64,000 bases of DNA from Vogesella sp. XCS3 (GCF_020616155.1 NZ_CP085530.1:2385501-2449500); one strand, 5' to 3'; shown: positions 37,922-47,578, counted from the stretch's first letter. Translations and numbers: made by a program. Notes: a model not told the origin generated them from the sequence alone.

Positions 37922-39430
37922 TTAGCCCAGGCGGTTGTCGGCAATGTGGTAGTGCGGGTCGGCAAAGCTGTCTACCTCGACCATGTCCTTGGCGCGGCCC
38001 AGCAGCGCCAGGCAGTCCGGGCTGAGGTGGCGCAGGTGCAGGGTCTTGCCTTCCTGCTGGTAACGCGCAGCCAGCGTGTCGATGGCCTCGATGGCGGACT
38101 GGTCGGCCACGCGGGCATGGCGGAATTCCACCACCACGTGCTGCGGGTCGCCCTTGGGGTCGAACAGGGCGGCAAAACTGGCACAAGAAGCGAAGAACAA
38201 CGTGCCGTCCAGCTCGTACACTTTCCAGCCCTGGGCGTCGGTATGGCTGTGGGCCGTCATGCGCTTGGCGTGCTGCCAGGCAAACACCAACGCGGCAAAT
38301 ACCACGCCGCACAGCACGGCTACCGCCAGGTCGGTCAGCACAGTAATCACCGTCACACCCACCACGGTCAGGGCATCCTGGCGCGGAATCTTGCGCAGGG
38401 TTTGCAGGCTGCCCCAGGCAAAGGTTTTTTGCGACACCACAAACATCAGGCCCACCAGTGCGGCCAACGGTATCTGCTCGATCCACGGCGCCAGAAACAG
38501 GATGAAGCCCAGCAGGAACACCGCCGCCACCACACCGGACAAGCGGTGGCGCGCGCCGTTATTAATATTGATCATGCTCTGGCCTATCATGGCGCAGCCG
38601 CCCATGGTGGCAAAAAAGCCGGCCACCACGTTGGCCGCACCCTGTGCCAGCGACTCGCGATTGGGTTGGCCGCGCGTGTCGGTGATCTCGTCTACCAGGT
38701 TCAGTGTCAGCAGCGATTCGATCAGGCCGATAGCGGCCAGAATGGCGGCGTAAGGCAGCACGATGTACAGCGTTTCCAGCGTCAGCGGTACCTGTGGCAC
38801 GTGAAAAGTAGGCAGCCCGCCAGCAATGGAGCCCATATCGCCTACCGTCTTGGTGTCCAGCCCCAGCAAGGCCACCAGGCCGCTTACCAGTAGAATGGCC
38901 GCCAAGGCTGACGGAATCAGCGTGGTGACACGCGGCAGCAAATAGATGATGGCCATGGTTAGTGCGATCAGCCCGCCCATGATGGCCAGCTGCTGGCTGC
39001 CCATCCAGACGCCGTCCAGCTTGAAGTGGCCGAACTGGGCCAGAAAAATCACGACAGCCAGGCCGTTGACGAAGCCCAGCATCACCGGGTGCGGCACCAT
39101 GCGGATGAATTTTCCCAGCTTCAGCAGGCCGAACAGCAGCTGCAATACGCCCATCAACACTACGCTGGCAAACAGGTACTCCACACCATGCTGCACCACG
39201 ATGGACACCATCACCACAGCCAGCGCGCCGGTAGCACCGGAAATCATGCCGGGGCGGCCACCGAACAGCGCGGTGATCAGGCAGATGAAGAACGCCGCGT
39301 ACAGGCCGGTAAGCGGGCTGACATGGGCAATCAGGGCAAAGGCTATGGCTTCTGGCACCAGCGCCAGCGCGACGGTCAGGCCACTCAGCACATCGGTACG
39401 GGCGGCTGCGGGGCTTATCTTGGCAAACAC
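37922..39430 (-). CDS. SulP-family anion transporter with STAS domain
   Basis: 502 aa. A SulP transporter core with about 12-14 membrane segments (GLTVALALVPEAIAFALIA, GLYAAFFICLITALFGG, IGLIESLLTLNLVDEITD) and a C-terminal STAS domain (about residues 400-490). The DEITDTRGQPNRESLAQGAANV block is typical of bicarbonate- or sulfate-type members; the substrate is not decidable. GTG 39430 is chosen as start because AGGAGA precedes it closely; an ATG 21 codons upstream lacks this. Confidence 0.88.
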   Translation of the reverse strand: MFAKISPAAARTDVLSGLTVALALVPEAIAFALIAHVSPLTGLYAAFFICLITALFGGRPGMISGATGALAVVMVSIVVQHGVEYLFASVVLMGVLQLLFGLLKLGKFIRMVPHPVMLGFVNGLAVVIFLAQFGHFKLDGVWMGSQQLAIMGGLIALTMAIIYLLPRVTTLIPSALAAILLVSGLVALLGLDTKTVGDMGSIAGGLPTFHVPQVPLTLETLYIVLPYAAILAAIGLIESLLTLNLVDEITDTRGQPNRESLAQGAANVVAGFFATMGGCAMIGQSMININNGARHRLSGVVAAVFLLGFILFLAPWIEQIPLAALVGLMFVVSQKTFAWGSLQTLRKIPRQDALTVVGVTVITVLTDLAVAVLCGVVFAALVFAWQHAKRMTAHSHTDAQGWKVYELDGTLFFASCASFAALFDPKGDPQHVVVEFRHARVADQSAIEAIDTLAARYQQEGKTLHLRHLSPDCLALLGRAKDMVEVDSFADPHYHIADNRLG

Positions 39431-39575
39431 ATGCTCTCCTGCAAAAAAATATGCCCCGGCGACATCGACGGGGCGAGGACGGTATTTTGCCACAAAATCA
39501 ATATCTTCTCGCCAGGCCGTGCCATGAAAGTACCTGCCAACAAAGCTGCCACGGCCCCCAGCGGAGACCTGTCAT

Positions 39576-39598
39576 GAAAAAACCCCGCATTCGCGGGG
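39576..39598 (-). terminator. Intrinsic terminator after the amino-acid permease gene
   Basis: CCCCGC and GCGGGG pair over ATTC (39583-39598), with a six-T run on the minus strand. Confidence 0.85.
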
Positions 39599-39629
39599 CA
39601 AGGCTTACGACACACAATTTTGTATTGCC

Positions 39630-41018
39630 TTACATCGCATCGTCGTAAGAGGCATGCGGCTTGCGCACGAATTTGTATAGAAAAACCAATACCACCAGAA
39701 AAGGCAGGCCGAATTTCAGGGTCATGTTGAATTCGTCGGTAAACAGCGTCGTCACCATGGTGGCCAGCATCAACCCCAGCCCCAGCAGGCTGGTAAACGG
39801 GTACAGTTTCATACGGAAAGCCAGCGGCGGGTTGCCGGCGGATTCGTATTGGCGGCGGAAAAACAGGTGCGTGAGAAAAATCATCATCCACGTGAACATG
39901 GCGCCAAACATCGACAGCGAAATCATCAGGATGAAGGCATCCTGCGGGTAGAGCACGTACAGCAGCGTGGCCACGGCAATACCCATAGACGACAGCATCA
40001 GCGCGTTCAGCGGCACACCCTGGCTGTTGACCCGGCCTAGTGCTTTGGGTGCATCGCCCCCCCTGGCCAGGCTGAACATCATGCGGGTGGTAATGTAAAG
40101 CTGGCTATTCATGGCAGACAGCGCCGCCACGATCACGACAAAGTTCAGAATATCTGCCGCATACGGTATGCCCAGCACCTGCATTACCGTCACAAACGGG
40201 CTGCTGCCTTCTCCCACACGCTCCCACGGCACAATGGCCAGGATCAAGGCCAGCGAGAGCAGATAAAACACCAGCAAACGCACAATGGTAGCGCGAAAAG
40301 CCTGCTTGACCGCCCGCTCCGGGTCTTCCGCCTCCCCCGCTGCTACCGCAATCATTTCTACACTGAGGTAACTGAAGATAGAAATGATCACGGCCAACCA
40401 CATACCCCACCAGCCATGCGGCAAAAAGCCGCTGCCTGCGGTGTACAGGTGCACGCCGAATTCGGGGCGGTTAGTCCCCCACACCACCATGCTGCCCAGA
40501 AAGATGAAGCCCAGAATGGCGGCGATCTTGATACTGGAAAAGCCGTACTCAACCGCGCCAAAAGCTTTGACACTACTGGCATTTACCAGGATCAACGCCC
40601 CGGAAAACAGTGATATCCACCACCACGATGGCACGCCGGGAAACCAGTACGCCATATAGTCGGCGATTGCGGTAACCTCGGTCCCCACGGCCAGCACAAT
40701 CGCCGACCAGTAGGCGTAACGCACCAGGAAGCCCGCCAACGGGTTGATATAGTGTTCGGCATAGGCGCCAAACGAGCCTGACGTGGCGTGCGCTACGGTC
40801 ATTTCTGCCAGGCAGCCCATCAACAGCAGGGTAATCACGCCGCCGATAGCATAGCTAAGCAGCACACTGGGGCCGGCAAAGCCGATAGCAAACTTGCTGC
40901 CCAGAAACAAGCCGGTGCCGATAGCGCCGCCAATGGCGATCATGCTCATTTGCCCCGCGGTCAGGCGGCGTTGCAGCCCCTGTTCGCGGTCTTTGATTTT
41001 CTGAAAACTTCTGCTCAT
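39630..41018 (-). CDS. APC-family amino-acid permease
   Basis: 462 aa, 12 predicted membrane segments. The N-terminal signature QRRLTAGQMSMIAIGGAIGTGLFLGS and VAAGEAEDPERAVKQAFR mark the amino-acid transporter subgroup of GabP, AnsP and AroP. The substrate cannot be read by eye. GGAG lies 6 bases before ATG 41018. It lies downstream of kynB on the same strand (118 bases), which hints at tryptophan or kynurenine transport; this is an inference. Confidence 0.88.
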   Translation of the reverse strand: MSRSFQKIKDREQGLQRRLTAGQMSMIAIGGAIGTGLFLGSKFAIGFAGPSVLLSYAIGGVITLLLMGCLAEMTVAHATSGSFGAYAEHYINPLAGFLVRYAYWSAIVLAVGTEVTAIADYMAYWFPGVPSWWWISLFSGALILVNASSVKAFGAVEYGFSSIKIAAILGFIFLGSMVVWGTNRPEFGVHLYTAGSGFLPHGWWGMWLAVIISIFSYLSVEMIAVAAGEAEDPERAVKQAFRATIVRLLVFYLLSLALILAIVPWERVGEGSSPFVTVMQVLGIPYAADILNFVVIVAALSAMNSQLYITTRMMFSLARGGDAPKALGRVNSQGVPLNALMLSSMGIAVATLLYVLYPQDAFILMISLSMFGAMFTWMMIFLTHLFFRRQYESAGNPPLAFRMKLYPFTSLLGLGLMLATMVTTLFTDEFNMTLKFGLPFLVVLVFLYKFVRKPHASYDDAM

Positions 41019-41136
41019 GTTCTGCTCCAATACTCTCCATGCGTGACAGAGCCCTGCCTGTCTACGCAGGCATCGTTGCTTGGCTCAAGGGAATACCACC
41101 CGGACGGGTAGCGCGGTTCCGGCACCCTGGTGCAGG

Positions 41137-41802
41137 CTAGGCCGGTGAAAACAAATCGTTGGGTGCACGAACAGGCAGGTCGCGCAAAATGGCGCGTACC
41201 GGGCTGGCATCGCCATGCATCAGCTTCAGCGGCAGGGCAATCAGCTCGTAATCACCCGGCGCAACCGTGTCCAGCACCAGGTTTTCCAGAATCGCCATAC
41301 CGTGGCGTGCTACCGCGTGGTGTGCCGCCAGGGTTTTGCTATGGGAAGGGTCGAGCGAGGCCGTATCGACGCCAATCAGCAGCACGCCCTGGCTCGCCAG
41401 CCAGTCAATGGCGGCCGGGTCGATGCCGGGAAAATCCGCATCCCAGCGCTCATGCGGAAACCGTTCATAGGTGCGCAACAGGATGCGCGGCGGCAGTGGC
41501 CCGGTGCCGGCTAGCGCGGCCTGCAGCAGGGCCAGGCTGACCTGCAGCCCGGGTAACAGGCAGTGCACCACGCGGCACACCCCCAGATAAGGCTGCAGCG
41601 CCACCTCACCGATAGGCATACCGTTGGCCAGATAATGGTAGGGCGCATCCGCATGCGCACCGCTATGCGGCGATAAGGTAAGGCAAGCCACATTGACCGG
41701 GCAGCCAGCCTCCAATACCCAGTGGGGACGGGACTGGAAGGGTGTATCGCCAGGCCAGACCGGCATGCCGGTCGTCAAGGAGGGGCTGATATCGTAGAGC
41801 AT
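41137..41802 (-). CDS. kynB: Kynurenine formamidase (cyclase family)
   Basis: 221 aa, metal-dependent hydrolase converting N-formylkynurenine to kynurenine in tryptophan degradation. The metal motif HxGxHxDxP is visible in [14 protein letters not shown], and [31 protein letters not shown] and [14 protein letters not shown] follow KynB of Ralstonia and Pseudomonas. No kynA or kynU is in the window, so the pathway is not shown complete here. Confidence 0.88.
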   Translation of the reverse strand: MLYDISPSLTTGMPVWPGDTPFQSRPHWVLEAGCPVNVACLTLSPHSGAHADAPYHYLANGMPIGEVALQPYLGVCRVVHCLLPGLQVSLALLQAALAGTGPLPPRILLRTYERFPHERWDADFPGIDPAAIDWLASQGVLLIGVDTASLDPSHSKTLAAHHAVARHGMAILENLVLDTVAPGDYELIALPLKLMHGDASPVRAILRDLPVRAPNDLFSPA

Positions 41803-41999
41803 GGTGCGCCTCGCAGCGGAAGAACTGTCGAAAGCTTAGCACCGGCCTAATCGCTACTTATTGCGAAGAAATAGCCGCTTTACATGGGTTTCTTGCGCAT
41901 TATTACGCCATGCTTGCCTATTTTCGCAGAAAATTCGCCACACCCCCCTATCACAACAAATGCATGAAAACCGCCACCTGGCCTGGGCGGTTGCGGCAT

Positions 42000-42022
42000 A
42001 AAAAAAGCGGCCCGAAGGCCGC
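42000..42022 (-). terminator. Intrinsic terminator after the sugar-transport operon
   Basis: GCGGCC and GGCCGC pair over CGAA (42007-42022) with seven T on the minus strand. It closes the operon ending in the aldo/keto reductase gene. Confidence 0.85.
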
Positions 42023-42071
42023 GCAAGCAACGTACAACACAACAACGAACATCACGTTACAACAGAGAAAA

Positions 42072-42968
42072 TCAGGCGACCTCGTCACCCCGCGCCGCTT
42101 GCAGCAACGCAAACCATTGCTGGCGGCTGAGCTTGAGGCGGGTGGCTGCGGCGGCATCGTCCAGCGACGCCAGGCGGCGCGAGCCGATAATGGGCAGCGG
42201 CATGCTCGGGTGCTGTAGCAGCCAGGCCAGTACCACCGTGGCCACGCTGACATCCAGCTCGACAGCCAGCTGCTGCAAGGCTGCGTACAGGCCAGGGTTG
42301 GCCGCAGCATCCAGCAGGCGGCCGCCGGCCAGCGGCGACCACAGCATGGGGCGTACCCGCAGCTGCTGGCACTGGTCAAACGTACCGTCGAACAGCGGAT
42401 CCAGGTGCAGCAGCGAGGCCTCAATCTGGTTGGTCACCAGCGGAAAACGGCTGGCCAGCAAGGCGTACTGCGACGGCGTAAAGTTCGATACCCCGAAGTG
42501 GCGCACCTTGCCGGACTCGAACAGGCGGCGAAAGGTATCGGCCACTTCATCCGCATCCAGCAGCGGGTCGGGGCGGTGGATCAACAGCAGGTCGAGGTAG
42601 TCGGTACCCAGCTGGCGCAGCGAAGCCTCGACACTGGCGGTGATGTGCGCCGCCGAAGTGTCGTAGTGCTTCACCTGCCAGCCGCGCTCGGCCAGCGGCG
42701 GCTTGATGCCGCACTTGCTCACCAGCTGCAGCTCGTCGCGCCGAGAGCGGTTGGCCTTCAGCCAGCGGCCGAACAGCGCTTCGCAGGTGAAGCCGCCGTA
42801 CAGATCCGCATGGTCGAAGGTGGTGATACCCAGCGCCAGGGCGTGTTCCACCCAGGCAGCCAGCGCGGCGTCGTCAAATTCCCATTCGTCCAGACGCCAG
42901 ACACCAGCAGCCACCGGTGAGAGCAATGGCCCCGATGCGGCCAACCTTTGCAGGGCCAGTGCTGCCAT
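42072..42968 (-). CDS. Aldo/keto reductase, YdhF-like
   Basis: 298 aa, NADPH-dependent TIM-barrel oxidoreductase. The catalytic tetrad region reads TTFDHADLYGGFTCEALFG, with Lys in LVSKCGIK and DYLDLLLIHRPDPLL; GVSNFTPSQYALL and PIIGSRRLASLDDA bind cofactor. The ATG shares one base with the stop of the transporter ATPase gene (TAATG), so it is coupled to the glucose ABC operon; a sugar or sugar-derived aldehyde substrate is an inference. Confidence 0.9.
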   Translation of the reverse strand: MAALALQRLAASGPLLSPVAAGVWRLDEWEFDDAALAAWVEHALALGITTFDHADLYGGFTCEALFGRWLKANRSRRDELQLVSKCGIKPPLAERGWQVKHYDTSAAHITASVEASLRQLGTDYLDLLLIHRPDPLLDADEVADTFRRLFESGKVRHFGVSNFTPSQYALLASRFPLVTNQIEASLLHLDPLFDGTFDQCQQLRVRPMLWSPLAGGRLLDAAANPGLYAALQQLAVELDVSVATVVLAWLLQHPSMPLPIIGSRRLASLDDAAAATRLKLSRQQWFALLQAARGDEVA

Positions 42969-44077
42969 TACACGATCCGGGCTTCGGTTTTCGGGTCGAA
43001 CAGCACGGCTTTGGACACATCAAACACCAGCTCCATACTGTGCCCCGGGCGCTTGGCCTCGGTGGGGTGGGTACGGCAGCACACCTTGGTGTTGTTCAGC
43101 GAGACAAACACCAGGGTATCCGGGCCGGTAGGCTCGATGACATCGATGTGGCAGCTCATCACCGGCAGGCCTTCACGGTGCGCGGTGCGCGCGTCGGTGA
43201 TCTGCTCCGGGCGAATGCCGAAGATCACTTCCTCGCCGACAAACTGCGCCAGCTTGGTTTTATCGTGCGGCAAGGGCAACACCACACAGCCATTGTCGTC
43301 GCAGATCTTCACACCGATGCTGTCGCCAGTCTGAATCACCGTGGCCGGAATAAAGTTCATCGATGGCGAGCCGATGAAGCTGGCCACAAACAGGTTGGCC
43401 GGGTTGTCGTAGATGTCTTGCGGGCTGCCGAACTGCTGCACGATGCCGTCCTTCATCACCGCAATCTTGTCGCCCAGCGTCATGGCCTCGATCTGGTCGT
43501 GGGTCACGTACACGATGGTGGACTTCAGGCGCTGGTGCATCAGCTTGATTTCGGTACGCATCTCCACACGCAGCTTGGCGTCCAGGTTGGACAGCGGCTC
43601 GTCGAACAGGAAGATGGACGGGTTGCGTGCCAGCGCACGGCCCATGGCCACGCGCTGACGCTGGCCACCGGACATCTGGCCCGGCTTGCGGTCCAGCAGA
43701 TGGGTGATCTGCAGCATCTCGGCCACGCGGTTTACCGTGGCGTCGATTTCGGCCTGCGCTACCTTGCGGATTTCCAGGCCAAAGCTGATGTTCTGGCGCA
43801 CGGTCATCGACGGGTACAGCGCATAGCTCTGGAACACCATGGCAATGTCGCGGTCTTTGGGCGACAGGTCGTTCACGCGTTTGCCGCCGATTTCGATATC
43901 GCCACTGCTGATATCGTCCAGGCCGGCAATCATATTCAGCAGCGTGGATTTACCGCAGCCGGACGGGCCAACCAGAATCAGGAACTGGCCATCTTCGATG
44001 GCGATGTCGATGCCCTTGAGCACGTCGGTGCCGTTGGCGTAAGTCTTGTACACATTGTTGATGGAAAGAGCGGCCAT
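42968..44077 (-). CDS. Sugar ABC transporter ATPase (UgpC/MalK family)
   Basis: 369 aa. Walker A is GPSGCGKST, the signature is MSGGQRQRVAMGRALARNP, Walker B is IFLFDEPLSNLDAK and the switch His is in VTHDQIEAMT; a C-terminal regulatory TOBE domain follows (FIGSPSMNFIPATVI). It energises the importer encoded just upstream (permease stop 4 bases away). It carries the last essential transporter subunit of the glucose operon. Confidence 0.94.
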   Translation of the reverse strand: MAALSINNVYKTYANGTDVLKGIDIAIEDGQFLILVGPSGCGKSTLLNMIAGLDDISSGDIEIGGKRVNDLSPKDRDIAMVFQSYALYPSMTVRQNISFGLEIRKVAQAEIDATVNRVAEMLQITHLLDRKPGQMSGGQRQRVAMGRALARNPSIFLFDEPLSNLDAKLRVEMRTEIKLMHQRLKSTIVYVTHDQIEAMTLGDKIAVMKDGIVQQFGSPQDIYDNPANLFVASFIGSPSMNFIPATVIQTGDSIGVKICDDNGCVVLPLPHDKTKLAQFVGEEVIFGIRPEQITDARTAHREGLPVMSCHIDVIEPTGPDTLVFVSLNNTKVCCRTHPTEAKRPGHSMELVFDVSKAVLFDPKTEARIV

Positions 44078-44081
44078 CGCA

Positions 44082-44948
44082 TTAACCTTTCACGGCACCG
44101 GCTGTCAGGCCACGCACGAAGTAGCGGCCAGCAACCATGTAAACAAACAGAGTCGGCAGCGCAGCAATAATGGCTGCGGCCATGTCCACGTTGTATTCCT
44201 TCACCCCGGTAGAGGTGTTCACCAGATTGTTCAGCGCCACGGTAATGGGCTGGGCTTCGCCGCTGGCGAATACCACGCCGAACAGGAAGTCGTTCCAGAT
44301 CTGGGTGAACTGCCAGATGATGCACACCACGAAAATCGGGCCGGAGATCGGCAGCAGGATGCGCAGGAAAATCGTCCAGAAGCCGGCGCCGTCGATACGG
44401 GCGGCTTTCACCAGCTCGTCCGGTACGGTGATGTAAAAGTTACGGAAGAACAGCGTGGTAAACGCCGTGCCGTACACCACGTGCACCAGCACCAGGCCGG
44501 TGGTGGTATTGGCGATACCCAGCATGCCCAGTACCTGCGCCATCGGCAGCAGCACAACCTGGAAGGGAATAAAGCAGCCAACCAGCAACATGGTGAACAA
44601 CGCGTCGGAGCCACGGAAACGCCACATCGATACCACGTAGCCGTTTACCGCCCCCAAGATGGTGGAGATAGCGACGGCTGGCAGTGTCATCTTGATGGAG
44701 TTCCAGAAGAAGCCCTGCATGCCGTTGCATTCCACCCCGGTGCAGGCCTCGGCCCAGGCTTTCACCCACGCCCCGCCCTGCCAGGCTTGCGGCAGCGACA
44801 GCATATTGCCGGCGCGGATATCGTCCAGGCTTTTGAACGAGGTGGTCAGCATCACGTACAGCGGCAGCAAGTAATAGATGGCCATCAGGAGCAGCGCGGC
44901 GTACACCAGCGCGCGGCCAACGGTGAGGTTCTTAAACACGTTTGGCAC
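44082..44948 (-). CDS. gtsC: Sugar ABC transporter permease, MalG-like
   Basis: 288 aa, six membrane segments. The EAA loop for contact with the ATPase reads DELVKAARIDGAGFWTIFLRILLPI. The block ACTGVECNGMQGFFWNSIKMT is found in glucose-type (GtsC/GltG) permeases. It overlaps the upstream permease gene by 17 bases. The gene symbol follows the Pseudomonas glucose importer and is inferred from the binding protein. Confidence 0.9.
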   Translation of the reverse strand: MPNVFKNLTVGRALVYAALLLMAIYYLLPLYVMLTTSFKSLDDIRAGNMLSLPQAWQGGAWVKAWAEACTGVECNGMQGFFWNSIKMTLPAVAISTILGAVNGYVVSMWRFRGSDALFTMLLVGCFIPFQVVLLPMAQVLGMLGIANTTTGLVLVHVVYGTAFTTLFFRNFYITVPDELVKAARIDGAGFWTIFLRILLPISGPIFVVCIIWQFTQIWNDFLFGVVFASGEAQPITVALNNLVNTSTGVKEYNVDMAAAIIAALPTLFVYMVAGRYFVRGLTAGAVKG

Positions 44949-45834
44949 TCCTTGTTTCCATATACATCAGGGGCACGAGGACGGCGACGATAGTGAACAG
45001 CATCATCATGGCCGAGGCGGCACCCTGGCCCAGCTGGCCACGGGTAAAGGCAAACTGGTACATGAAGATGGCGGGTACATCGGACGAGGTACCGGGGCCG
45101 CCGCCGGTTAGCGCCATCACCAGGTCGAAGCTCTTGATGGCGATGTGCGACAGGATCAGCAACACGCTGAAGAATACCGGGCGCAGGCTGGGAATCAGGA
45201 TGCGGCGGTAGATGGTAGGCAGGCTGGCACCGTCTACCTGGGCGGCTTTGATGATGGAGTCGTCAATGCCGCGCAGGCCGGCCAGGAACAGCGCCATCAC
45301 GAAGCCCGAGCTTTGCCACACACCGGCGATCACCACGGTGTAGATGGACATGTCCGGGTTCACCAGCCAGTCGAAAGTAAAGTTGGCAAAACCCAGGTCG
45401 TTCATCACCTTTTGCAGGCCCATATCCGGGTTCAGCATCCATTTCCACGCGGTACCGGTCACCACGAAGGACAGCGCCATCGGGTACAGGTAGATGGTGC
45501 GCAGTGCGCCTTCGGCACGGATTTTCTGGTCCAGCAGGATGGCCATCAGCAGGCCCACCAGCAGACAGAACAGAATGAACAGGCTGCCAAAAATGCCCAG
45601 GTTGGCCGCAGCAGTCCACCAGCGCTCGTTTTCAAACAACGCCTGGTACTGCAGCAGGCCCGCCCAGTCGTAACGCGGCATCAGGCGGGATTCGGTAAAA
45701 GATAGCCACCCCGTCCAGGCAATAAAGCCATAGACGAAGATCAGGCTGGCGGCCAGCGTAGGCGACAGCACCAGCTTGGGTAGCCAGCGGTCGGCCAGCG
45801 CGCTGAGGCGGCCTTGAGAGGGGGAGGCAGACAT
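44932..45834 (-). CDS. gtsB: Sugar ABC transporter permease, MalF-like
   Basis: 300 aa, about six membrane segments. The N terminus is cytoplasmic (ALADRWLPKLVLSPTLAASL), the EAA loop is DDSIIKAAQVDGASLPTIYR, and AWTGWLSFTESRLMPRYDW is typical of GtsB/GltF. AAGGAA lies 7 bases before ATG 45834. It lies 182 bases from the binding-protein gene, with hairpins in between. Confidence 0.9.
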   Translation of the reverse strand: MSASPSQGRLSALADRWLPKLVLSPTLAASLIFVYGFIAWTGWLSFTESRLMPRYDWAGLLQYQALFENERWWTAAANLGIFGSLFILFCLLVGLLMAILLDQKIRAEGALRTIYLYPMALSFVVTGTAWKWMLNPDMGLQKVMNDLGFANFTFDWLVNPDMSIYTVVIAGVWQSSGFVMALFLAGLRGIDDSIIKAAQVDGASLPTIYRRILIPSLRPVFFSVLLILSHIAIKSFDLVMALTGGGPGTSSDVPAIFMYQFAFTRGQLGQGAASAMMMLFTIVAVLVPLMYMETRSAKRV

Positions 45835-45945
45835 GTGTATTCCTTGCTGTCTCGGTCGGTAAACACGCTCTCTGCCCAATAGTTGGCCGCAGGCTTCCCT
45901 GCCGCGGGGCGCAGCATGGTGGCTAGACGGATAAGGGGGCAGAAA

Positions 45946-46008
45946 CAGGCCGGGCGCGCCGGCCTGTGCGCAACATCAGACAACAGCCCTGCCAATGGGC
46001 AGCAGGGC
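45946..46008 (-). promoter_or_regulatory. Two hairpins between gtsA and gtsB
   Basis: CAGGCCGG and CCGGCCTG pair over 5 bases (45946-45966), and GCCCTGC and GCAGGGC over 9 bases (45986-46008). Stem-loops between a binding-protein gene and its permease genes commonly stop or protect part of the transcript, so the binding protein is made in excess. Confidence 0.6.
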
Positions 46009-46016
46009 CGTAGGGC

Positions 46017-47261
46017 TTAGCGTACGGCGCCGGCCTTGGCCAGACGCTCGGTCGCTTGAGCCGGGGTCATGTTCGAGTTCATGAACTGCGAAATCACGTC
46101 CACCATGGCACCTTCGGTAGCGGAAGGCATGGCCATTTTGTGCGCGAAGCTCGGTACCAGCTTGTTGCTCTTGGCAGCGACGTTCATGTCGAAGCTGGAT
46201 TTCTTGGCGCAGTCGTCAAACTTGGCCATCGGGGTATCCAGGCGCGCCGGGATGGAACCCTTGTTCAGGTTGAACACTTCCTGGAACGACGGGCTCATGA
46301 TGGTGGCAGCCAGGTCAGCCTGGGCTTTCACCGCAGCAGGGGACTTCTGCTGGAACATGGCCATGGAGTCGATGTTGAAGGTGAAGGCGTTCTGGGTACC
46401 CGGGGCATCGGTACAGATGAAGTCTTTGCCCGGTACTTTGCCGGCGGCGGTGAATTCGCCTTTGGCCCAGTCACCCATGAACTGCATGCCGGCTTTGCCG
46501 TTGATCACCATGGCAGTCGCCAGGTTCCAGTCGCGGCCTGCAGCGCCTTTATCGATGTAGGTCTTGATCTTGGCCATGGTCTCGAACACCTTCACGGTAG
46601 TCGGGCCGGCCAGTGTGGCTTTGTCCAGTTTGACGAAAGCCTTGTTGTAGTAGTCGGCACCGCCCACACCCAGAGCTACCGATTCAAACAGGGTGGCATC
46701 CTGCCAAGGTTGGCCGCCGTGGGCTACCGGCTGGATACCAGCCTTTTGCAGCTTGTCGGCAGCGGCAAAGAATTCCGGCCAGGTTTTCGGTACGGTGGCG
46801 CCGGCTTTCTTGAAGGCTTCCGGGTTAACCCACAGCCAGTTCACACGGTGTACGTTTACCGGGGCGGCAACGTATTTGCCTTTGTACTTCATCACATTGC
46901 TGACTACGGTTGGCAGCTGCTTGTCCCAGTTGCCGGCTTTAGCTACGGAATCGATGTCAGCCAGTACGCCTTCTGCACCCCATTCCTGAATGGCCGGGCC
47001 CTTGATCTGGGCGGCGGTTGGCGGGTTACCGGATACAACGCGGGTTTTCAGTGCGGTCATGGCGTTGTCACCACCACCACCAGCTACTGCGAAATCTTTC
47101 CAGGCGTGACCTTTGGCGGTCATCATCTTTTTCAGCTCGGCTGCCGATTTGGCTTCGCCACCGGAAGTCCACCAGTGCAGTACTTCCACGTCGCCGGCAA
47201 AAGCGGCAGCAGGCAACAGGGTAGCGGCCATTACGGCCAGGGTCAGGCTTTTCAGCTTCAT
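46017..47261 (-). CDS. gtsA: Glucose-type ABC transporter periplasmic binding protein
   Basis: 414 aa, with signal peptide MKLKSLTLAVMAATLLPAAA ending AFA. VEVLHWWTSGGEAKSAAEL, HRVNWLWVNPEAFKKAG, GGQPWQDATLFESVALGVGG and WNLATAMVINGKAGMQFMGD match GtsA/GltB glucose/mannose binding proteins of Pseudomonas and Thermus. ATG 47261 is chosen because GGAG lies 6 bases before it; two closer upstream ATGs are badly spaced. First gene of the operon gtsA-gtsB-gtsC-ATPase-aldo/keto reductase. Confidence 0.9.
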   Translation of the reverse strand: MKLKSLTLAVMAATLLPAAAFAGDVEVLHWWTSGGEAKSAAELKKMMTAKGHAWKDFAVAGGGGDNAMTALKTRVVSGNPPTAAQIKGPAIQEWGAEGVLADIDSVAKAGNWDKQLPTVVSNVMKYKGKYVAAPVNVHRVNWLWVNPEAFKKAGATVPKTWPEFFAAADKLQKAGIQPVAHGGQPWQDATLFESVALGVGGADYYNKAFVKLDKATLAGPTTVKVFETMAKIKTYIDKGAAGRDWNLATAMVINGKAGMQFMGDWAKGEFTAAGKVPGKDFICTDAPGTQNAFTFNIDSMAMFQQKSPAAVKAQADLAATIMSPSFQEVFNLNKGSIPARLDTPMAKFDDCAKKSSFDMNVAAKSNKLVPSFAHKMAMPSATEGAMVDVISQFMNSNMTPAQATERLAKAGAVR

Positions 47262-47578
47262 GTTCATCTCCATGATTGTGATGCGTCTTTCCGCCTTGCC
47301 GGCCAAGCCTGGCGGCGGATTATTGGCTTAACTGCGGGCGCTGTTCTCCTCAGCACCCGGGCAGTTGGCTGAACTATAGCTGCAAGCCGTAAGAATTGTG
47401 TAAGTTTTAAGTGCAGCAGCTGTAAGTTTTGCACCAGGTCGGCACGCAAGGCAGCATGACATTCAGGCAAATCAAGCAGATACAAGGCATGGCACGCCTG
47501 CTGCGGCGCACCATGAAGGGGAAATCTAGTGTGTCAACTACACGACTGTGGTGCCGGCACAACCGTCTAAAGCGGCGC
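47262..47578. other. Non-coding region between gtsA and the sensor kinase gene
   Basis: 317 bases without a supported gene. It holds the gtsA promoter region with phased boxes; the right half (about 47430-47578) includes GTGTCAACTACACGACTGTGG-like sequence with no clear promoter or terminator. Short open frames here have no ribosome-binding site or recognisable product. Confidence 0.6.
47373..47426 (-). promoter_or_regulatory. gtsA promoter with 11-bp-phased GTAAG boxes
   Basis: On the plus strand GTAAG occurs at 47389, 47400 and 47422, offsets of 11 and 22 bases, with a degenerate GTGCA at the missing register (47411). The first two read as CTTAC-N6-CTTAC on the minus strand. A TATAGT -10 box (47373-47378, minus) follows, with no good -35, so the boxes overlap where an activator would sit. 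Phased direct repeats are the usual target of OmpR-class regulators. Confidence 0.6.
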
